From positions 55,620,633 through 55,684,632 of the forward strand of contig NC_079204.1 of the NCBI RefSeq assembly GCF_026745355.1: DNA of 64,000 bases. Direction: 5' to 3'. The stretch is from Beta vulgaris subsp. vulgaris. Lineage: Eukaryota > Streptophyta > Magnoliopsida > Caryophyllales > Amaranthaceae. The notes below the pieces were generated by a model. The model made no database searches. It had not been told where the DNA came from and saw only the letters and a program-made list of their open reading frames with translations. Position 1 is the first letter of the stretch. Each line of letters opens with the position of its first letter. A program made the position numbers and the translations under genes. Shown here piece after piece: positions 43,506 to 56,389 of this stretch.

Positions 43506-44737
43506 ACGTTATCGACACCTAAATTAATCAACACTTGCTTTTGGCACGGAGATTTAGGAGGGAGTTGGATGTAGCCTGTGGGTTAAGTTAAGGAGAGAGA
43601 AAAGTTATTTGATGTAAGTGGTTTGAAGTGTGGTTTCGATATATATAACTCTTACATTATTTGAAAAACTACTAAAACAACCAAATGTTGCAATAATTTC
43701 GGAGCACAAAAAGTAATTTTTGAGCATGTCTAATAAAAGAAGTTCGTTGAATTAGAGCCGAAAATTAATGCAATCTATTAATTTTGGATGTTTCTTTCAT
43801 TGTCATAATAGAAATTAAAAAGACATAAAAGGTGACCATGGAAATTTAATAGAACATAACGATTTTATTCAATAAAACCACCCATTGATTGTTGTTGAGG
43901 GCATTTGGATTTGGATAGCAATGTTTCGGGATAAAACAAACTCCTTGTTGCCTACTGGCTACTTGCCTACACTGGGTGAGATTGCTACTTCTACTCACTG
44001 GGTAGACTTCCCATTAGAAATAAACAATTAAAAAATAAATAATTTTGCTGAATTGGACTCCACTTATTATTAATGTTTATTTGTAGTGGGTAGATTACCG
44101 AGTGGGTAGACAAAGTTTTTCCCACTGGGTGGCCAAATCATGGGCCTTGGAGTCTGGAGACCAGTTGACGCCGAACTTTCGTGATCACATTGATACTGTT
44201 AAATGTTAACTGTTACGTTAGACTTTTTCATTTCGATTACGAAAGATTCTTTTCGCTAAGGACAGGTGATCGACATAGGTATTAAAAATAAAAAAGCCGG
44301 GTACTAACTACTAAGAATTATGTACACTCAAGACTCAACTAATATGTCGAGTTGTCAAAAAAAAAAAAACCCTAATATGTTGACTTCATAAACCAAGACC
44401 CAATACCTTTAAATCTGTAATTTTTAATTAAAAGTGAGGAGATCAATGAGTTGTCCCCGAAGAAAGTCCACATGATGTGCCTTTTATAAATTTTTGTGTA
44501 CATACACTTCCTTGGTTCTTTAAACCAAGACACAATACCTGTAAATCTGTAGTTGTTGAAGTATGAACAAGTAACAAATAGGAGAATGCTTATAGCCACG
44601 AGGATTGCACGTCCGAATTTTAAAATATGTATTTGTCATGGGTCATTTATCCATTGGATAGATAAAGTTTATCCGAGATTTGATTGCTGATAGCTGATAG
44701 CTGATAGCTTGTGCAATAATGATGGAATAATGAACAT
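43506..44737 (+). promoter_or_regulatory. Upstream region of ankyrin gene 2
   Basis: Recognisably related to copies A and C in patches (GCAATAATTTCGGAGCAC; AAGTCCACATGATGTGCC; GAACATTATAAAAGCAGACG) but lacking the family 1 SINE. It should contain the promoter of gene 2. Confidence 0.6.
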
Positions 44738-44744
44738 TATAAAA
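44738..44744 (+). promoter_or_regulatory. TATA box of ankyrin gene 2
   Basis: TATAAAA in the conserved GAACATTATAAAAGC block, 99 bases before the start codon. Confidence 0.65.
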
Positions 44745-44842
44745 GCAGACGACAACTAGAAAAAAGTTACACATAGACCAAATAACCTCTAAAACTTGTC
44801 TCTCTCGCTGCCAAAACAAAATATAACTATTTTTCTCTAATC

Positions 44843-47006
44843 ATGACATCCCAAGAGCAAGAAAATGAAGATCTGAGAAAAGCAGCATACAGAGGAGATG
44901 TGAAATTCTTGAGAGATTCATGTGTTGTCTATAATAAACCTCACGGTTATTATTTAACAGTGTTCCAGAGTAATCGATATGAGTATCTTCCTGCAGGCAA
45001 TATCTTCCATATAGGGGCCTCAGCAAACCAAGTAGAGTTCATCAGAGAAGCAATAAAATTATTGGCTTCAGAAGTCGTACAAGAACTCATCCAAACAGTA
45101 AATCAAGATATGGAGAATCCTCTTCATTGTGCTGCCATCAGAGGCAATGTAGAGGTTATAAAGATGTTGCTAGAGATCTTCCCTTCGCAATCTCTTATAA
45201 GACCTTGGTTAGATAAGGATATCACAGGATCAACCCCTTGCCACAGAGCTTTAACTTATGGGCACGAGCATTGCGCATCAGAATTTTTAAAGAAGGATAA
45301 GGAGCTCTTGAACATGATTGATAATCTTGGTATCAGCCTACTTTTTAGAGCTGCGAGTAGAAGGTGTAACAAAGTTGTTTTGGAAATATTGAAGTCCGAC
45401 CATTCGTTTAGCACGGACGGTCCCGACGGCCAAAATGCCATGGAATACTTGCCAAGATGCTCAGGTAGGTATCCTAATTTTTTATTTTTCAATCATGGCC
45501 TAGTTTGAGAGGTATTGAAGCAGTTCTTTTTATATGAATAATGATAACATACAACAAAAATCTCATTATTGGGGGTATTGGTTTAGAGGGATTAGTGGCA
45601 TGTGACAAGGATTTAATTATTGGGAGAGCGACGAGTGACAGACGAGAGGGGATGGCAGAGATGAGCTTCACACGGGGGATTGCTCAATATTAAATTGAAG
45701 TTGAGACTTTGTGTGAGGAGACTCATAGTTATTTTTGTCAATTTTTCGGTGATCTGGTGAGATCTACACTCCAAAATGAGAACTAAGAACCAATATGGGC
45801 ACTTACGACTTAGGCTATGTTCTTTTGGACTGAATTAATTCAATTCAATTCAGTTCAGTCTCATAATTTTCATTCATTTCAGTTCAGACAAATTCAGTTC
45901 AATTCAATTCAATTCAGTCCAAAAGAACAAAGCCTTAGATCATCAAAATCATATGTTCTACAACCTTTCTGTGTCATTAATTGCATTTTCGTAATTATAC
46001 AAATTTTCTAATTGGTTCCCATTTTCTTTACTTTTACAGAAGTCTCATTTATTTTGGACCAATTTTCTCTACTTTTACTAGTTTTTCCTTTAGTTTTAAT
46101 ATTAAACTAACTTAAACTTATGCTAAATGGTACTTATACATAATAGATTGAAATGTTAGTTGTAATTGATGATTTTTTTATGGTTATCAATGTGTTTTTT
46201 TCCTTAAAAGTTAAAAATATTAAGTACAAAAATTTCCATATTTCATTCTACTTTTCAATCAATATGATTTACATTTATATCTTTTTGCTTTACTTTTAAG
46301 AGATGAAACTGGTTTTCATTCTCATTAATTTTTCTTTCTTTTTACTCTTTTCTTTTGTTCTTTTTCTTTTGCACTCTTTTTTTTTTTGAAGGTTCTTTTG
46401 TACTCCATTTAGTAGTAGGCTTTTAAATGTGAATTGTTCATTACTAGATCAAATAAGAGTACTGTTACTTTTAAAAAAATGACTTTTTGTGGGAAGGACT
46501 AGACTTTTTATACAAGAGGTTATTGAATTGCAATGTTGGTCTTGCTTTTTTGATTTATTTGATAACATAAGGGATGGAACATTTGATTCAGATAATGTTT
46601 AGGATCTTTTTAATCTCTTCTTTTTATTTGCAATATTGAGGTATGACACAAGAATTTAGAAAAGAAAATAAAAAGTGACAAAAAGACCTAGCTCCCACCT
46701 ACTAGGAGAAAGAAAGAGAGAATATATTGCCAAAAAATTAAAATCAATGTTGCAAGTACTATGCAATTTTTTAAAATGAAAAATGTTGCAAGTAAAAAAC
46801 AAAGTAATAACTAAAGGAATTTCTTTTTTGGAACAGATTTAAGAAAAGATCTGGTTTAATTCATGATATTTAGTACAAAAATTTAATACCATTTGAAAAA
46901 ACTTAATTTAAAAATCACGACATGGCAATTGCAATGTAGTCTATCGTCAACTTCTTCGTACCGACTCCGCTATCAATTTTGTACATATATACATCTATAT
47001 ACATAC

Positions 47007-47040
<34 letters not shown>

Positions 47041-50000
47041 AGTCATACATGGATAAAAGATAGTCCAGCTAATACAATAAAAATAGCAGTTCAATTAAAT
47101 CATTAAAAAGGCAAAATTAACTAATATGCGTGCGCGTATCCAAGTTCAGGAAAATAGTGCGAATGAACACCTTTCCTTTCAAATGAACACCTTGGGGAGG
47201 GGGGGGGGGACATGGCACATGGGGGGGGAGGGGGGGGGGGAACATGGCACTCCCGCATCAATCACCACTGCTGAACACCAAAAAGAATAACTTTAGCAAA
47301 ATGATGACCACACCATTGCTATCCCTGCGTAAATGAGACCAAGACACAGACAAAAAGTTTTTGCTAAATAACAAGACATCCTCCAAAATAAAATCAAGAT
47401 CAGAGGAAAAGATATGCAAGAAATCGCCTACTTCTAAATTAAAACTAGTTATTAGGCCCGGGCTATGCCCCGGGTAAGAAAATTTTCATTTATTAATATT
47501 GTACTTTGATATGATATTACTAAATACAACTTGGTCTAGTGGTTAAAACTTTAGTACATGAACTTTAGGTCACGGGATCAAAACTTATACTATGCAATTT
47601 CTAATTTTTTTTATTGTACGTGGATTCCATAAACTAAAACTCCCTAGGGAGAGCGCCACGTGGCACCGTTTCTGGTTTACGCACGCCTTTTAATATATTA
47701 GTATAGATTAGGCAATAGTAATCCCAATTTAAAAAGAGAATTAACCCAATAATGACTAGGTGAATTTCTTTCAGTGACTAATTTAATACATTTAATTACT
47801 AAATCTATTTTTATGTTAAAATTAGACTGACTATTTCTTGAAGCTCGATCTCTGCACCGGATGAACCATATAGCCAAGAGAAACCATAAACCAGAATAAA
47901 ACAAATTGTCCAAGATAAATTTTTGTGGATGTCTCTTCACAAAAATTATAATGAAGAAAATACCAATTCAATTTGAATGGATTCAAAATGATGTTACTGC
48001 ATGGATCGGGATTATAAATTCGTCCATTTTCATCCATTAAATAATATTGAAATTTCTCTTTTAATAATTTTTTATCACGCTCTTACAGCCGTGTGACCAA
48101 ACATTGACATTATGTTTCAAAGATTACTCTAGAGAGGTCGTGGCTACGAGCCATTTTTACCGCATAACAAAGTGCGTTCCCCTCAGCCACTTTTTTTTTT
48201 TTTTTTTTTTTTTGAAAATAACATTAATTCATTGATTCAAAGTCATACGACATCTACAATAGAAGTAGAAACTAGACAAATACATATCAAATTGAATAAA
48301 TACAATTCTAATATGATAAAACCACGATCGTTGAGTAGATCTAACACTTCTGAACACCCTCGTCTTTTACATCGCTGTCTGATGCAGCCTTCTGCAAAGG
48401 GGTCTGTCGATCTTTTGTAGTTTTGAAGTAGAACTGGATTTAATTCAATTGATTGTAAATGAAGTCTTGACATCTGTTGCAACTCCGCACAAATTTCGAT
48501 CAACACATTAACATCTAGAATTACAAAAAAATCCAAAAACAAAGTCTCCAAACTCTCACGTGGAGAGAGATAAAACCCAATATATGGGTAGATATAACCC
48601 AATATATGGGTAGAAAAACTCTCCATCATAGAGAGACTAAAATTTATTAGAAACATAAACATACAAAACTAGTAACAAAAGGAGAAAAGGGGGCTTACCA
48701 CCGCCAAAAGGGTGGTGGTAGCCCCTAAATTGAAAATTAGGGAGGCCAACAAGCACGAATTAAAATAATTAAATAACATCAAATTAAGTTTCTTTCTTTT
48801 TTTGATAATGATGTAATTTAATTAATTATTTATTAACTATAATGTATAATTAAATAACATCAAATTATGTTTTTTTCTTTTTTTGATAATGATGTAATTT
48901 AATTTAATCAATTATTTATTAACTATAATGTCTGTTGAGATGGAGAATGATAACTTCTATAATTCTTATTAACTGCTTGTCATTATCCTAATTTCCCTGA
49001 TTATTTGTATAATTTATTTTTTTTGGTGCGAAAGAGGGGCACAGCCCCCAACAAGACAGAAATAAAGCTAAACAGAAATAAGACGTGCATACTGCATAGG
49101 GCCTCCATTTTCTTTTTATAATGTTCTTGCTCTCCTTTTATCAAAAACGTTCTTGGGAATTGCTGCCATAGATTTTAATCATATTTTTCTAACATTCACT
49201 TCCTCCGTATTTTTTTAGTTTGGTCCTTTAGAATCTTGACACAGCTCACAATTAAATTTTTTTTTTTATATATTTTCTTCTCAATATATAAATACTCATG
49301 TGGGATTTTATTATTTGATTATTCTCAATGAGTACTTAATTAATACTTAATAGTTATAATTTTACTAATATGTAATGAAAATAGTATTTAAAGTCAAAAA
49401 AACACATTGGCAAACACGTATAGTCAAAACAGACCAACTAAAAATTATTTTAACTATTGTCCCCCCCTTGTTTGTTGTACTGATGAACGTGCCTAACTTA
49501 CATGGACCCGGTTCACATTAACATTAGTGTACACCAGACTAAAAGCACGTATCATTATGAGCAATTCACTATATATATAACATTCAGAAACCCACTATAT
49601 TATGTATAAACCTAGTATATCTGAGGGGGCGTTTGGTTCATATAATGGTATGGGTTTGGAATCAGGAATGAAACCAAGGTGGTATGGGTTTGGAACTTGA
49701 TACTTAATACCTTGTGTTTGGTTTCATTTAGAAATGAAAAATCTTCTTTTATTTGATACCTATCGGTAAGGTATGAGCCATACCCACCTCCCCCCCTAGG
49801 TTTCTAAACCCCATACCTTCTGGGTTTGAGGTATGGGTTTAAAATTTAGAAATAAGTTAAACAAACATTAGGTATGGGTTTTGTTCATTCCAAACCCATA
49901 CCTCATACCTAAAACTAGTGAACCAAACACCCCCTGAAAGAGTTGAAAGGTTTTAGGTTTTAGGTTTTAGGTTTTAGGTTTTGAGTGTTTCCTGCCGTTC

Positions 50001-53000
50001 ACATTCATGCACCCACGAGATATATATATACGGCCTATTCTAATGTTATGCTAATATGGGCTTAATTAGGTTAGCCCAAAGAAGAGAAGCCTAATTACAC
50101 TTAAGTACAAAATATGGGCCTAAATATAGATTAACATACAATAACATCTAACAATATCATATTATCATGCATAAACTACATCATTTCTAAACAATCCACC
50201 ATATCATTCACAAACCCACTATATCATGAATAAACTCACTATTATAACATTCAAAAATATATCATGCAGAAACTCACATACATTTCCATGTGGATTGCAG
50301 ATGACAAAGAAATTTGTCGATTGTTTCTTATAAAAAAGCCAGAGCTAATCTACACAAAGGGATTTTCAATACTAAACACATGGGCTGCGGAAGGTAAAGT
50401 TTGGCCATTTGAGCATCTATTAATGTGTGATGATATCATCCCAAATGTCAAGATGGTTGTATTCAACATATTCTTAACAAAAGACCCAGAATCAGGTTAT
50501 AACCTTTTACATACCCTTGCTCTTTCTTCTAGTATAAAAGAAAGTATCCAAATAGCAAAGCTCCTTATGGATGTGTACAAAGATGAAACATCAAATAAGG
50601 AAATAACAACGCATGCATCGACAACTTCAAGCATCACACGAGACCAGCAGTCGTTATTTCCATGGTTATTGGTGAGTAAATCTAGAATTACTCCTCTTTT
50701 GGCGGCCATATATAGTGGGAATGAAGATTTTGCCTCGTATATTTTGTCACTGGATAACAAAGCTGTAATACAGTCGCCGTTTAATTGCCTCCATGTAGTC
50801 ACCATGGCAGCAAATCCTAAATCTGCATATCGTCCAGAAAAGAATAAATTGGAAAGATTTGCACTAGAGATTCTAGAAGTATTGATTAAGGAAGGATGGA
50901 CCCACCTTATAATTGATGGTGATGAAGTGGTTACCATGCATAACGCACCATTCTGCGGAGGTGAGTAATATCGTTTTACAAACTCAATGGCATCGCTAGT
51001 CACTACATTCATAGAGTGAGTAAGTTATCTGCTTCTAATAAACTATTAAATTTTTTTTGTTGATGGTAAGGTAAGTTGGTCTAGTTAGATTTCGTTAATA
51101 CTTCTATTGAATTCTATTAGTAGTGGGTAAATTATTCCCTGAATAAATCAAAGTTTATCAAAACTTAATTTATGTTTTTATTGTTTTCCATCTTTCTCCA
51201 GAGGAAAAACATTGGACTAATTCATTTTCTACCACTATCTCTTAGGTAATTAACATGACACAGTCAATTTCTTGGAAAATGCTACTCGTAATATAAATCC
51301 CAAGTATCCATGCATCTATATCTTACAATAAAAAAATATTAGAATAGGGATCCTGGATCCAAACCATTGCTTCCCACTCTGTCCCATAATACTATTCCAA
51401 AATATTAGAATAGGTTGCCCAAACCCCACCCCAAACCAAAAAAGTCCGGATTGCAAAAAATCTGCATAAATCCTGACATTTGTCGAGCTTACTTTGATCA
51501 GCTTTAAAATTTACATTAGGAAAAATACATCCATGTAAGGTCTTGTTAGATTACTCGATTATACTTTCAAAATATTAAATTTATATATTATTTATTAAAA
51601 AGTAATTAAAGATATTTAACTTAAATTATGCATTACCAAGCGTGAAAAGTGAAAACTCAATAGTTGCAATATAAAAAGATTGAAGCCGCTATAGAATGGA
51701 CACATGTAGATTCCTAAGCTTGTGTTAAATTTTGTTGGAATGCTAAATGTCGTCCCAAATTACATTTGAAATTACAATTATATCATTACCTTTATTTTTA
51801 CCTTTAAAAAAAGTTTTGGATTTCGTTGGTGGTGTTCGTGGTATCGGTGGTGGTGTGAGTGGTTGTGGTTGCGGTTGTGTGTATGGTGGTGGTTGTTGGG
51901 TAGTGAGAGATGGTGAAAAAGAAAGTTAAGGGTAAACATTAATATTTTATTTTTTTTTGGTGAACATGGAGCATACAAACATTAATATTTTCAAGTGTGC
52001 TCTTTGAGACGATTTTAAGAAATCTTGAGACGGTGTTTAATAATTTCCAAATTTTGAGATGGAATAAGAACAATACCGTACTATCACAGTTGACATTGAC
52101 AAATTTTATTTTCCTGAAACAGAATTATTTTTGGAACGGTTAGTTGCAGTATTTCCAGAGCTATTGGAAAAAGTGAGCAAAGCCGGAGAAACTGTGTTAC
52201 ACAGCTGGGTAAAAGAGGTAGGTAAAGAATGGCCGTTTAAATGTATATTTGAGAGTGAAAATATCGATCAAAAATGGAGAAGTCGTCTCGTCAAACTCAT
52301 GTTTATGTACAACTACAATCAAAACAACCCTTTTCATGTTGCTGCAACTTGTAGCCACAAAGAAACTCTCCAAATTGTGAAGTTCTTAGTAGAAGCTTAC
52401 AAAAAAGAAGTTCCTGATTATTTTCGGTATGACTCATTTATGCTTCCTTGGTTACGATATAATTCAAAACGTGAAGGATCTCTGCACTTGGCCATCAAAA
52501 ATAAACAGGACGAGCTTGCAAAATATATAGTGTCACAACTTGGTGACAACAATATGGGTGAAATAATAGATTTTTACACCCCAGAGCACGAGACTCTTTT
52601 GCTTGCAGTACAGAATGATTGTTTTCAAGTGACCAAATACATGATGGAAAATTTAGATAAGGAATGCTGGAACAAACATATAAAGAGTTCGGTTGACGGG
52701 CGAAATATCTTGCATATTGCTTCACGTTGCAAAGGTTAGTTTTGCCTACGGTGTAGTTAGTCGTACGTGTTCGGCAATAGAGTTTGAGGTAGCTTTTAGT
52801 GTTTGGACTAAGTTAAAACTTTAATAATGTTGAAAAATTGTGCTTGATAAAATAGTGTGTGGAGTAACTTTTGAGGTTTGAACTAGTGTTTTGGAAACGT
52901 TATAAATATTAGCTTTTGGGGTAGAGGTACTTTTTGGAGTAGCTTTTGAAGATTGAATATGGTTTATTTTTGTTACTACTTTTTAAAACTAACAGCTAGT

Positions 53001-55612
53001 TTTACGAAATACTGATTACCATAAAAGTTATTTTCATAGTCAAATTCTATCGCTTATATTTGACAACTAACCGCTAGTATAACTGTTGATAGCTACTTCT
53101 ATGTCTTGTTAGCTACTTTTGCCGAACAGACCCTAAAGAGTCATAATGTGATTAAAGTCTAAAAGAAGAGAGCATAATTCACTTTATAAACTAAGGGCTA
53201 CTCCCCTTTCAAGGTGAAACCTTATGGACTCTCAAAGTCTCAAGTTCAGTTATTTAGAGAGTTTAGACAAACTTCAAAAAAAAATAGTAATCAAGAATTA
53301 ATATTGTAGACATTCTTATAATTAATGTAGGAAAATTTTCTTTTTTTTGACTGCTGGTGTGAAATTTTTCATACAAACTTTCTATAGTATAATGCTAATT
53401 TTATTCTTTTTTATAAACGTGAAAGCAGATACAGAATTGGGTACATGGCTTATTGACCAAACACCAGAGTTCATCACTGAACCAGACAACGAGGAAAATA
53501 CACCTTTGGATGAAGCATTTGCTTTTGGTGCTACATGGTTTATAGAACACGTCTTAATAAAATTTCCTTTAAAGTTCGATAGTGCAACTTTATCTTGGGT
53601 AAAAGCATGTGAGCAAGGTAAATATGAGACGCTTGTATCATTCATTCTTCAATATCCAGGAGATTTCAGAAATCTTTGCATACAAAAGAAGATCTCACCT
53701 TTACATCATATCAACAAGCTTCGAAGTTTAAAAGAGTATGAATCATTTGTCACCATATCAGACATGAAAGGTCTTATCAACCTTCAAGATTCTGAGAAGA
53801 ATACACCATTGCACAAAGCTATAGAGAAACAAAACATACACTTGGCGGAAGCATTACTTGGCTTGGAAAAAACAAATTACACCATCAAGAATAAGGAGGG
53901 GAAATCAGCCATGGATATGTTGGCCGATAAATGCAATAGTGAAGATCTTAGATGGGTATGGTTTCTTGCTTCGAAAACTTCTCTAATCTAGATAATCTAT
54001 TATAAAATGCATCCCTTGCTGCTCTTTCTTTGTATTCAGAAGATTTTTACATAAATAGAATTGCAGCTAAATAATATGTATGAAAAATGTTGGCACCATC
54101 ACAAACCTAGCAAGATTCGAAGAGAAGGGATTCAATTCTAAATGAAACGGATATAATTAGGCTTTGTTTTAATGGATTTTTCACCAGATACCTCTATGAG
54201 GTTTTACGAAATTCATGAGATAACCATGCGGTTTCAAAAATTCATGGAGTACCCCTTAGGTTTGCATATAATGTACCAAACATCCTAAATAACTTTTTGA
54301 TTTTGATTTTTGTTAACTTAAATGACTTGAGATCACTTAACTCCAACCTAATTCGCATATTAGCCATCACTATGCTAAAAATGTCTTTTCATAGTGATAT
54401 AAATTGCCTTTTTCATTCTTTATTGGTCAAAACAATTTTAATAATGACATATGTACCCTTAGACAACTTTGTTTGCTTTTTAAAAGATTTTGGTTGGGCA
54501 TCATATGAAATATTAGGATCTGAGTCAATTAGTTTTGAGTCATTGAAGTTAATATAATCAACACCAGTGAGTTATAAGGGTGTCTAGTATATTATGTGCA
54601 AACTTAAAGGATGCCAGATGAACTTTTGAGATCGTAGGGTACCTGATGAAAATCCATTGTTTTAACACGTATACTAACCATTTCTTTTGAAACTCTATAT
54701 TATAGGATGAGATGTGCCAAAGAATCGAAATCAATCCAAGAATAAATACATCATTCTTTCAGCAACGCACTGATTTACTAGAAGTGCGAAATTCGCTTTT
54801 CGTGGTGGCAGCTTTGATAGCTACCATTACATTCGCTGCTGGATTTACTCTCCCTGGTGGATTGAATCAAGACACTGGAGAAGCAATGATGGTGAAGAAG
54901 GCAGCTTTCTTGGTGTTTTTGATGGCTAATACATTAGGCATGTGTACTTCCACGTTGGTGTTGATTTGCCTTATATGGTCCTTGGTCCAAGATAAATCTT
55001 CTGAGGTTCCGTTGTTATTGATTGAAAAAAGCATGTATTTACTCATGCTAGCGATTTGCTCCACCTTATTGGCTTTTATGACTGGAGTCTTTGTTACAAT
55101 ATCCCCACAGACCTTATGGCCAACCATCGTTGTTATCGTCATGAGCTCTTTCATTGCAGTTTTAGTTGAAAGGAATCTATTGCAAAAAGTCTTAAGAATT
55201 CGTCCAACAAAACAAGGAGGAGTGAGGGAGCACCAAGAACACGAGATCTTTCGGTAAGCTTTAAATTGAAATATCTAAATTTTGTTGAAGTTATGATGGT
55301 TAACGCACAATGACACATGTGAGTGTCCCACACTAATAAATAAAGATAAATGAGTTGACTATATAAGATAAAGAGATTACTCTCTTCATTATTGCTTATA
55401 TATGGTTAGGTGGAACTTCCTTCTGTCAAAAAAAAAGGTGGAATTTCCTTAGTCTTGTGAAGCGGGCTCTTTCCTTACCATGGTAATGTATATAAGTGTA
55501 TTATTGCAGGGGCGTATCGATTGTTGATGCTTGCTCAGCCTTCATTAAACAATTTCAATTCCGACGGACAAGGAAGAATGAAGAACATGAGGAGACTCCA
55601 AACCTTGTTTGA
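44843..55612 (+). CDS. Ankyrin repeat protein with C-terminal PGG membrane domain, gene 2 (complete, six exons)
   Basis: Tandem paralogue of gene 1 with the same six exons: 44843-45464, 50301-50960, 52123-52734, 53429-53955, 54706-55253 and 55510-55612. The frame is open throughout and gives 1023 aa. Domain order is the same: N-terminal ankyrin repeats, two WPF modules from exons 2 and 3, more ankyrin repeats in exon 4, then the four-span PGG domain in exon 5. The PGG exon is the best conserved part (only scattered changes such as TKAAF to KKAAF), the ankyrin exons the least, as expected if the repeats bind variable partners. Intron 1 has grown to 4.8 kb by insertions. The first GATGACAAAG after the acceptor gives the same S-D-D-K junction as gene 1. 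Function is inferred only at family level (ITN1/ACD6-like). Confidence 0.88.
45813..45934. mobile_element. Short Tourist-like MITE in intron 1 of ankyrin gene 2
   Basis: 122 bp. The ends GGCTATGTTCTTTTGGACTG and (reverse complement) GGCTTTGTTCTTTTGGACTG differ by one base. TTA is duplicated at 45810-45812 and 45935-45937. The inside is AATTCAATTCAGTT repeats, as in the other Tourist elements here. Confidence 0.88.
45938..46974. other. Intron 1 of ankyrin gene 2, plain AT-rich part
   Basis: Runs of CTTTTACTTTTAC and poly-A/T; no gene or clear element end was found. Confidence 0.45.
46980..47042. repeat. TA/CATA microsatellite
   Basis: Mixed ATAC/TATA repeat of about 60 bases in intron 1 of ankyrin gene 2. 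Confidence 0.85.
47194..47241 (+). repeat. G-tract pair, potential G-quadruplex
   Basis: Two blocks of long G runs separated by ACATGGCACAT, with ACATGGCAC repeated after the second, in an otherwise AT-rich intron. The two halves look like a small direct duplication. Confidence 0.8.
47445..47707 (-). mobile_element. Non-autonomous Helitron, short copy
   Basis: Same ends as the copy at 13661-14212 (TCTATACTAATATATT at the 5' side, CCCGGGGC/GCCCGGG hairpin plus CTAG at the 3' side), 263 bp, inserted between A and T. It shares the ACTCCCTAGGG and CGCCACGTGGC words. Confidence 0.85.
48188..48710 (-). mobile_element. Retroposon with 3' poly(A), relative of 3583-4060
   Basis: A T run of about 23 bases opens the element on the plus strand, followed by ATTAATTCATTGATTC and TCATACGACATCTAC, shared with 3594-3640. 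A 139-residue minus-strand frame (48243-48662) shows no recognised domain. Probably the 3' end of a non-LTR element; the other end is not defined. Confidence 0.4.
48767..48933. repeat. Two-copy tandem duplication of about 83 bp
   Basis: Two adjacent units of TTAAATAACATCAAATTA followed by TTTTGATAATGATGTAATTT and ATTATTTATTAACTATAATG. Confidence 0.8.
49625..49934. mobile_element. MITE with GGGGGCGTTTGGTTCA ends
   Basis: The inverted ends GGGGGCGTTTGGTTCA and GGGGGTGTTTGGTTCA differ by one base; TGA is duplicated at 49622-49624 and 49935-49937. Subterminal GGTATGGGTTTGGAA is repeated in both orientations. The 3-bp duplication and GTTTGGTT ends suggest a PIF/Harbinger-type element. Confidence 0.75.
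49948..49983 (+). repeat. GGTTTTA heptamer array (telomere-like variant)
   Basis: About five perfect copies of a 7-bp unit TTTTAGG, resembling but not equal to the plant telomere unit TTTAGGG, just after the MITE end. Confidence 0.8.
52753..53135. mobile_element. Probable Tourist-like element in intron 3 of ankyrin gene 2
   Basis: The right end, read inward, is GGGTCTGTTCGGCAAAAGTAGC; the left end contains GTGTTCGGCAATAG and GGTAGC. TAGCTTTT words recur inside. The left boundary is decayed. Confidence 0.5.
54173..54656. mobile_element. Mutator-type MITE in intron 4 of ankyrin gene 2
   Basis: Ends TGGATTTTTCACCAGATACC and (reverse complement) TGGATTTTCATCAGGTACCC. A perfect 9-bp target duplication TTGTTTTAA is at 54164-54172 and 54657-54665. 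Intron 4 of gene 1 has the intact empty site GGCTTTGTTTTAACACC at about 26018. Confidence 0.9.
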
Positions 55613-56220
55613 AACATAAACGGGAGCAAGCTAGCGATTCGTTGTGTAGGAGTGGAGAATATTCCCATTCAAGATTGAAAGCGGAAATATGAAGGCGATG
55701 TTATTGTCATGAGAAATCTTGTTAGATTCTTCTCAGTATATACTTTTAAAATTATAACTTTTTATAATTGTTATTCGTGTACAATTCAAGATATTAATGA
55801 TCAAATAAGCGCATTTGGGCTCAACCTTCATAAAACAATTCGATTCGTTCCTAGGTGTATACTTTCAAAATTATAACTTTTTAAAATTGTTATTTGTGTA
55901 CAATCAAAGATATTAATGACCAAATAAGCGCATTTTGGCTCAGCCTTCATAAAACAATTCAATTCCAATGGACAAGGAAGAATGAAGAACGTGAGGAGAC
56001 TCCGAGCCTTATTTGAAACATAAACGTGAGCAAACTAGCGATTCGTTATGTAATAGTGGAAAATGTACCAATTCAAGATTGGAAGCGAAAATATGAAGGA
56101 GATGACATTTTCATGAGAAATCTTGTTAGATTCTTCTCGATGTATGCTTTTAAAATTATAACTTTTTATAATTGTTATTTGTGTACAATCAAAGATTTTA
56201 ATGATCAAATAAGCACATTT
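55526..56220 (+). repeat. Three tandem units containing the ankyrin terminal exon and 3' flank
   Basis: The real exon 6 end (CTCAGCCTTCATTAAACAATTTC, then GGACAAGGAAGAATGAAGAA) is followed by two degenerate repeats of itself plus its 3' flank, at about 55811 (internally deleted) and 55931. The third unit keeps GGACAAGGAAGAATGAAGAA but has lost a base, so it no longer codes for the same tail. Confidence 0.8.
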
Positions 56221-56389
56221 GGTTATGTGAAAAAGTGGATGTAACATTTATTAAGGAACAAAGAAAGTATTAGATCTTGATCGTTGATTTTTGAAGATTA
56301 CATCTAAGCAGTCAAAAAATGAAAAATAATTAAAACATGTTTATTAATGATGTTTGGCTAATTAGTACTAAAGCTCTGTTTGGCAATAC

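Noticed and set aside
48243..48662. 139-residue minus-strand frame
   Set aside because: Lies in a poly(A)-tailed retroposon, shows no recognised domain, and is not preserved in the related copy near 3600.
49197..49446. Another Stowaway element (CTTCCTCCGTATTTTTTTAG ... CCAACTAAAA)
   Set aside because: The arms are too decayed and no TA pair was found at both ends.
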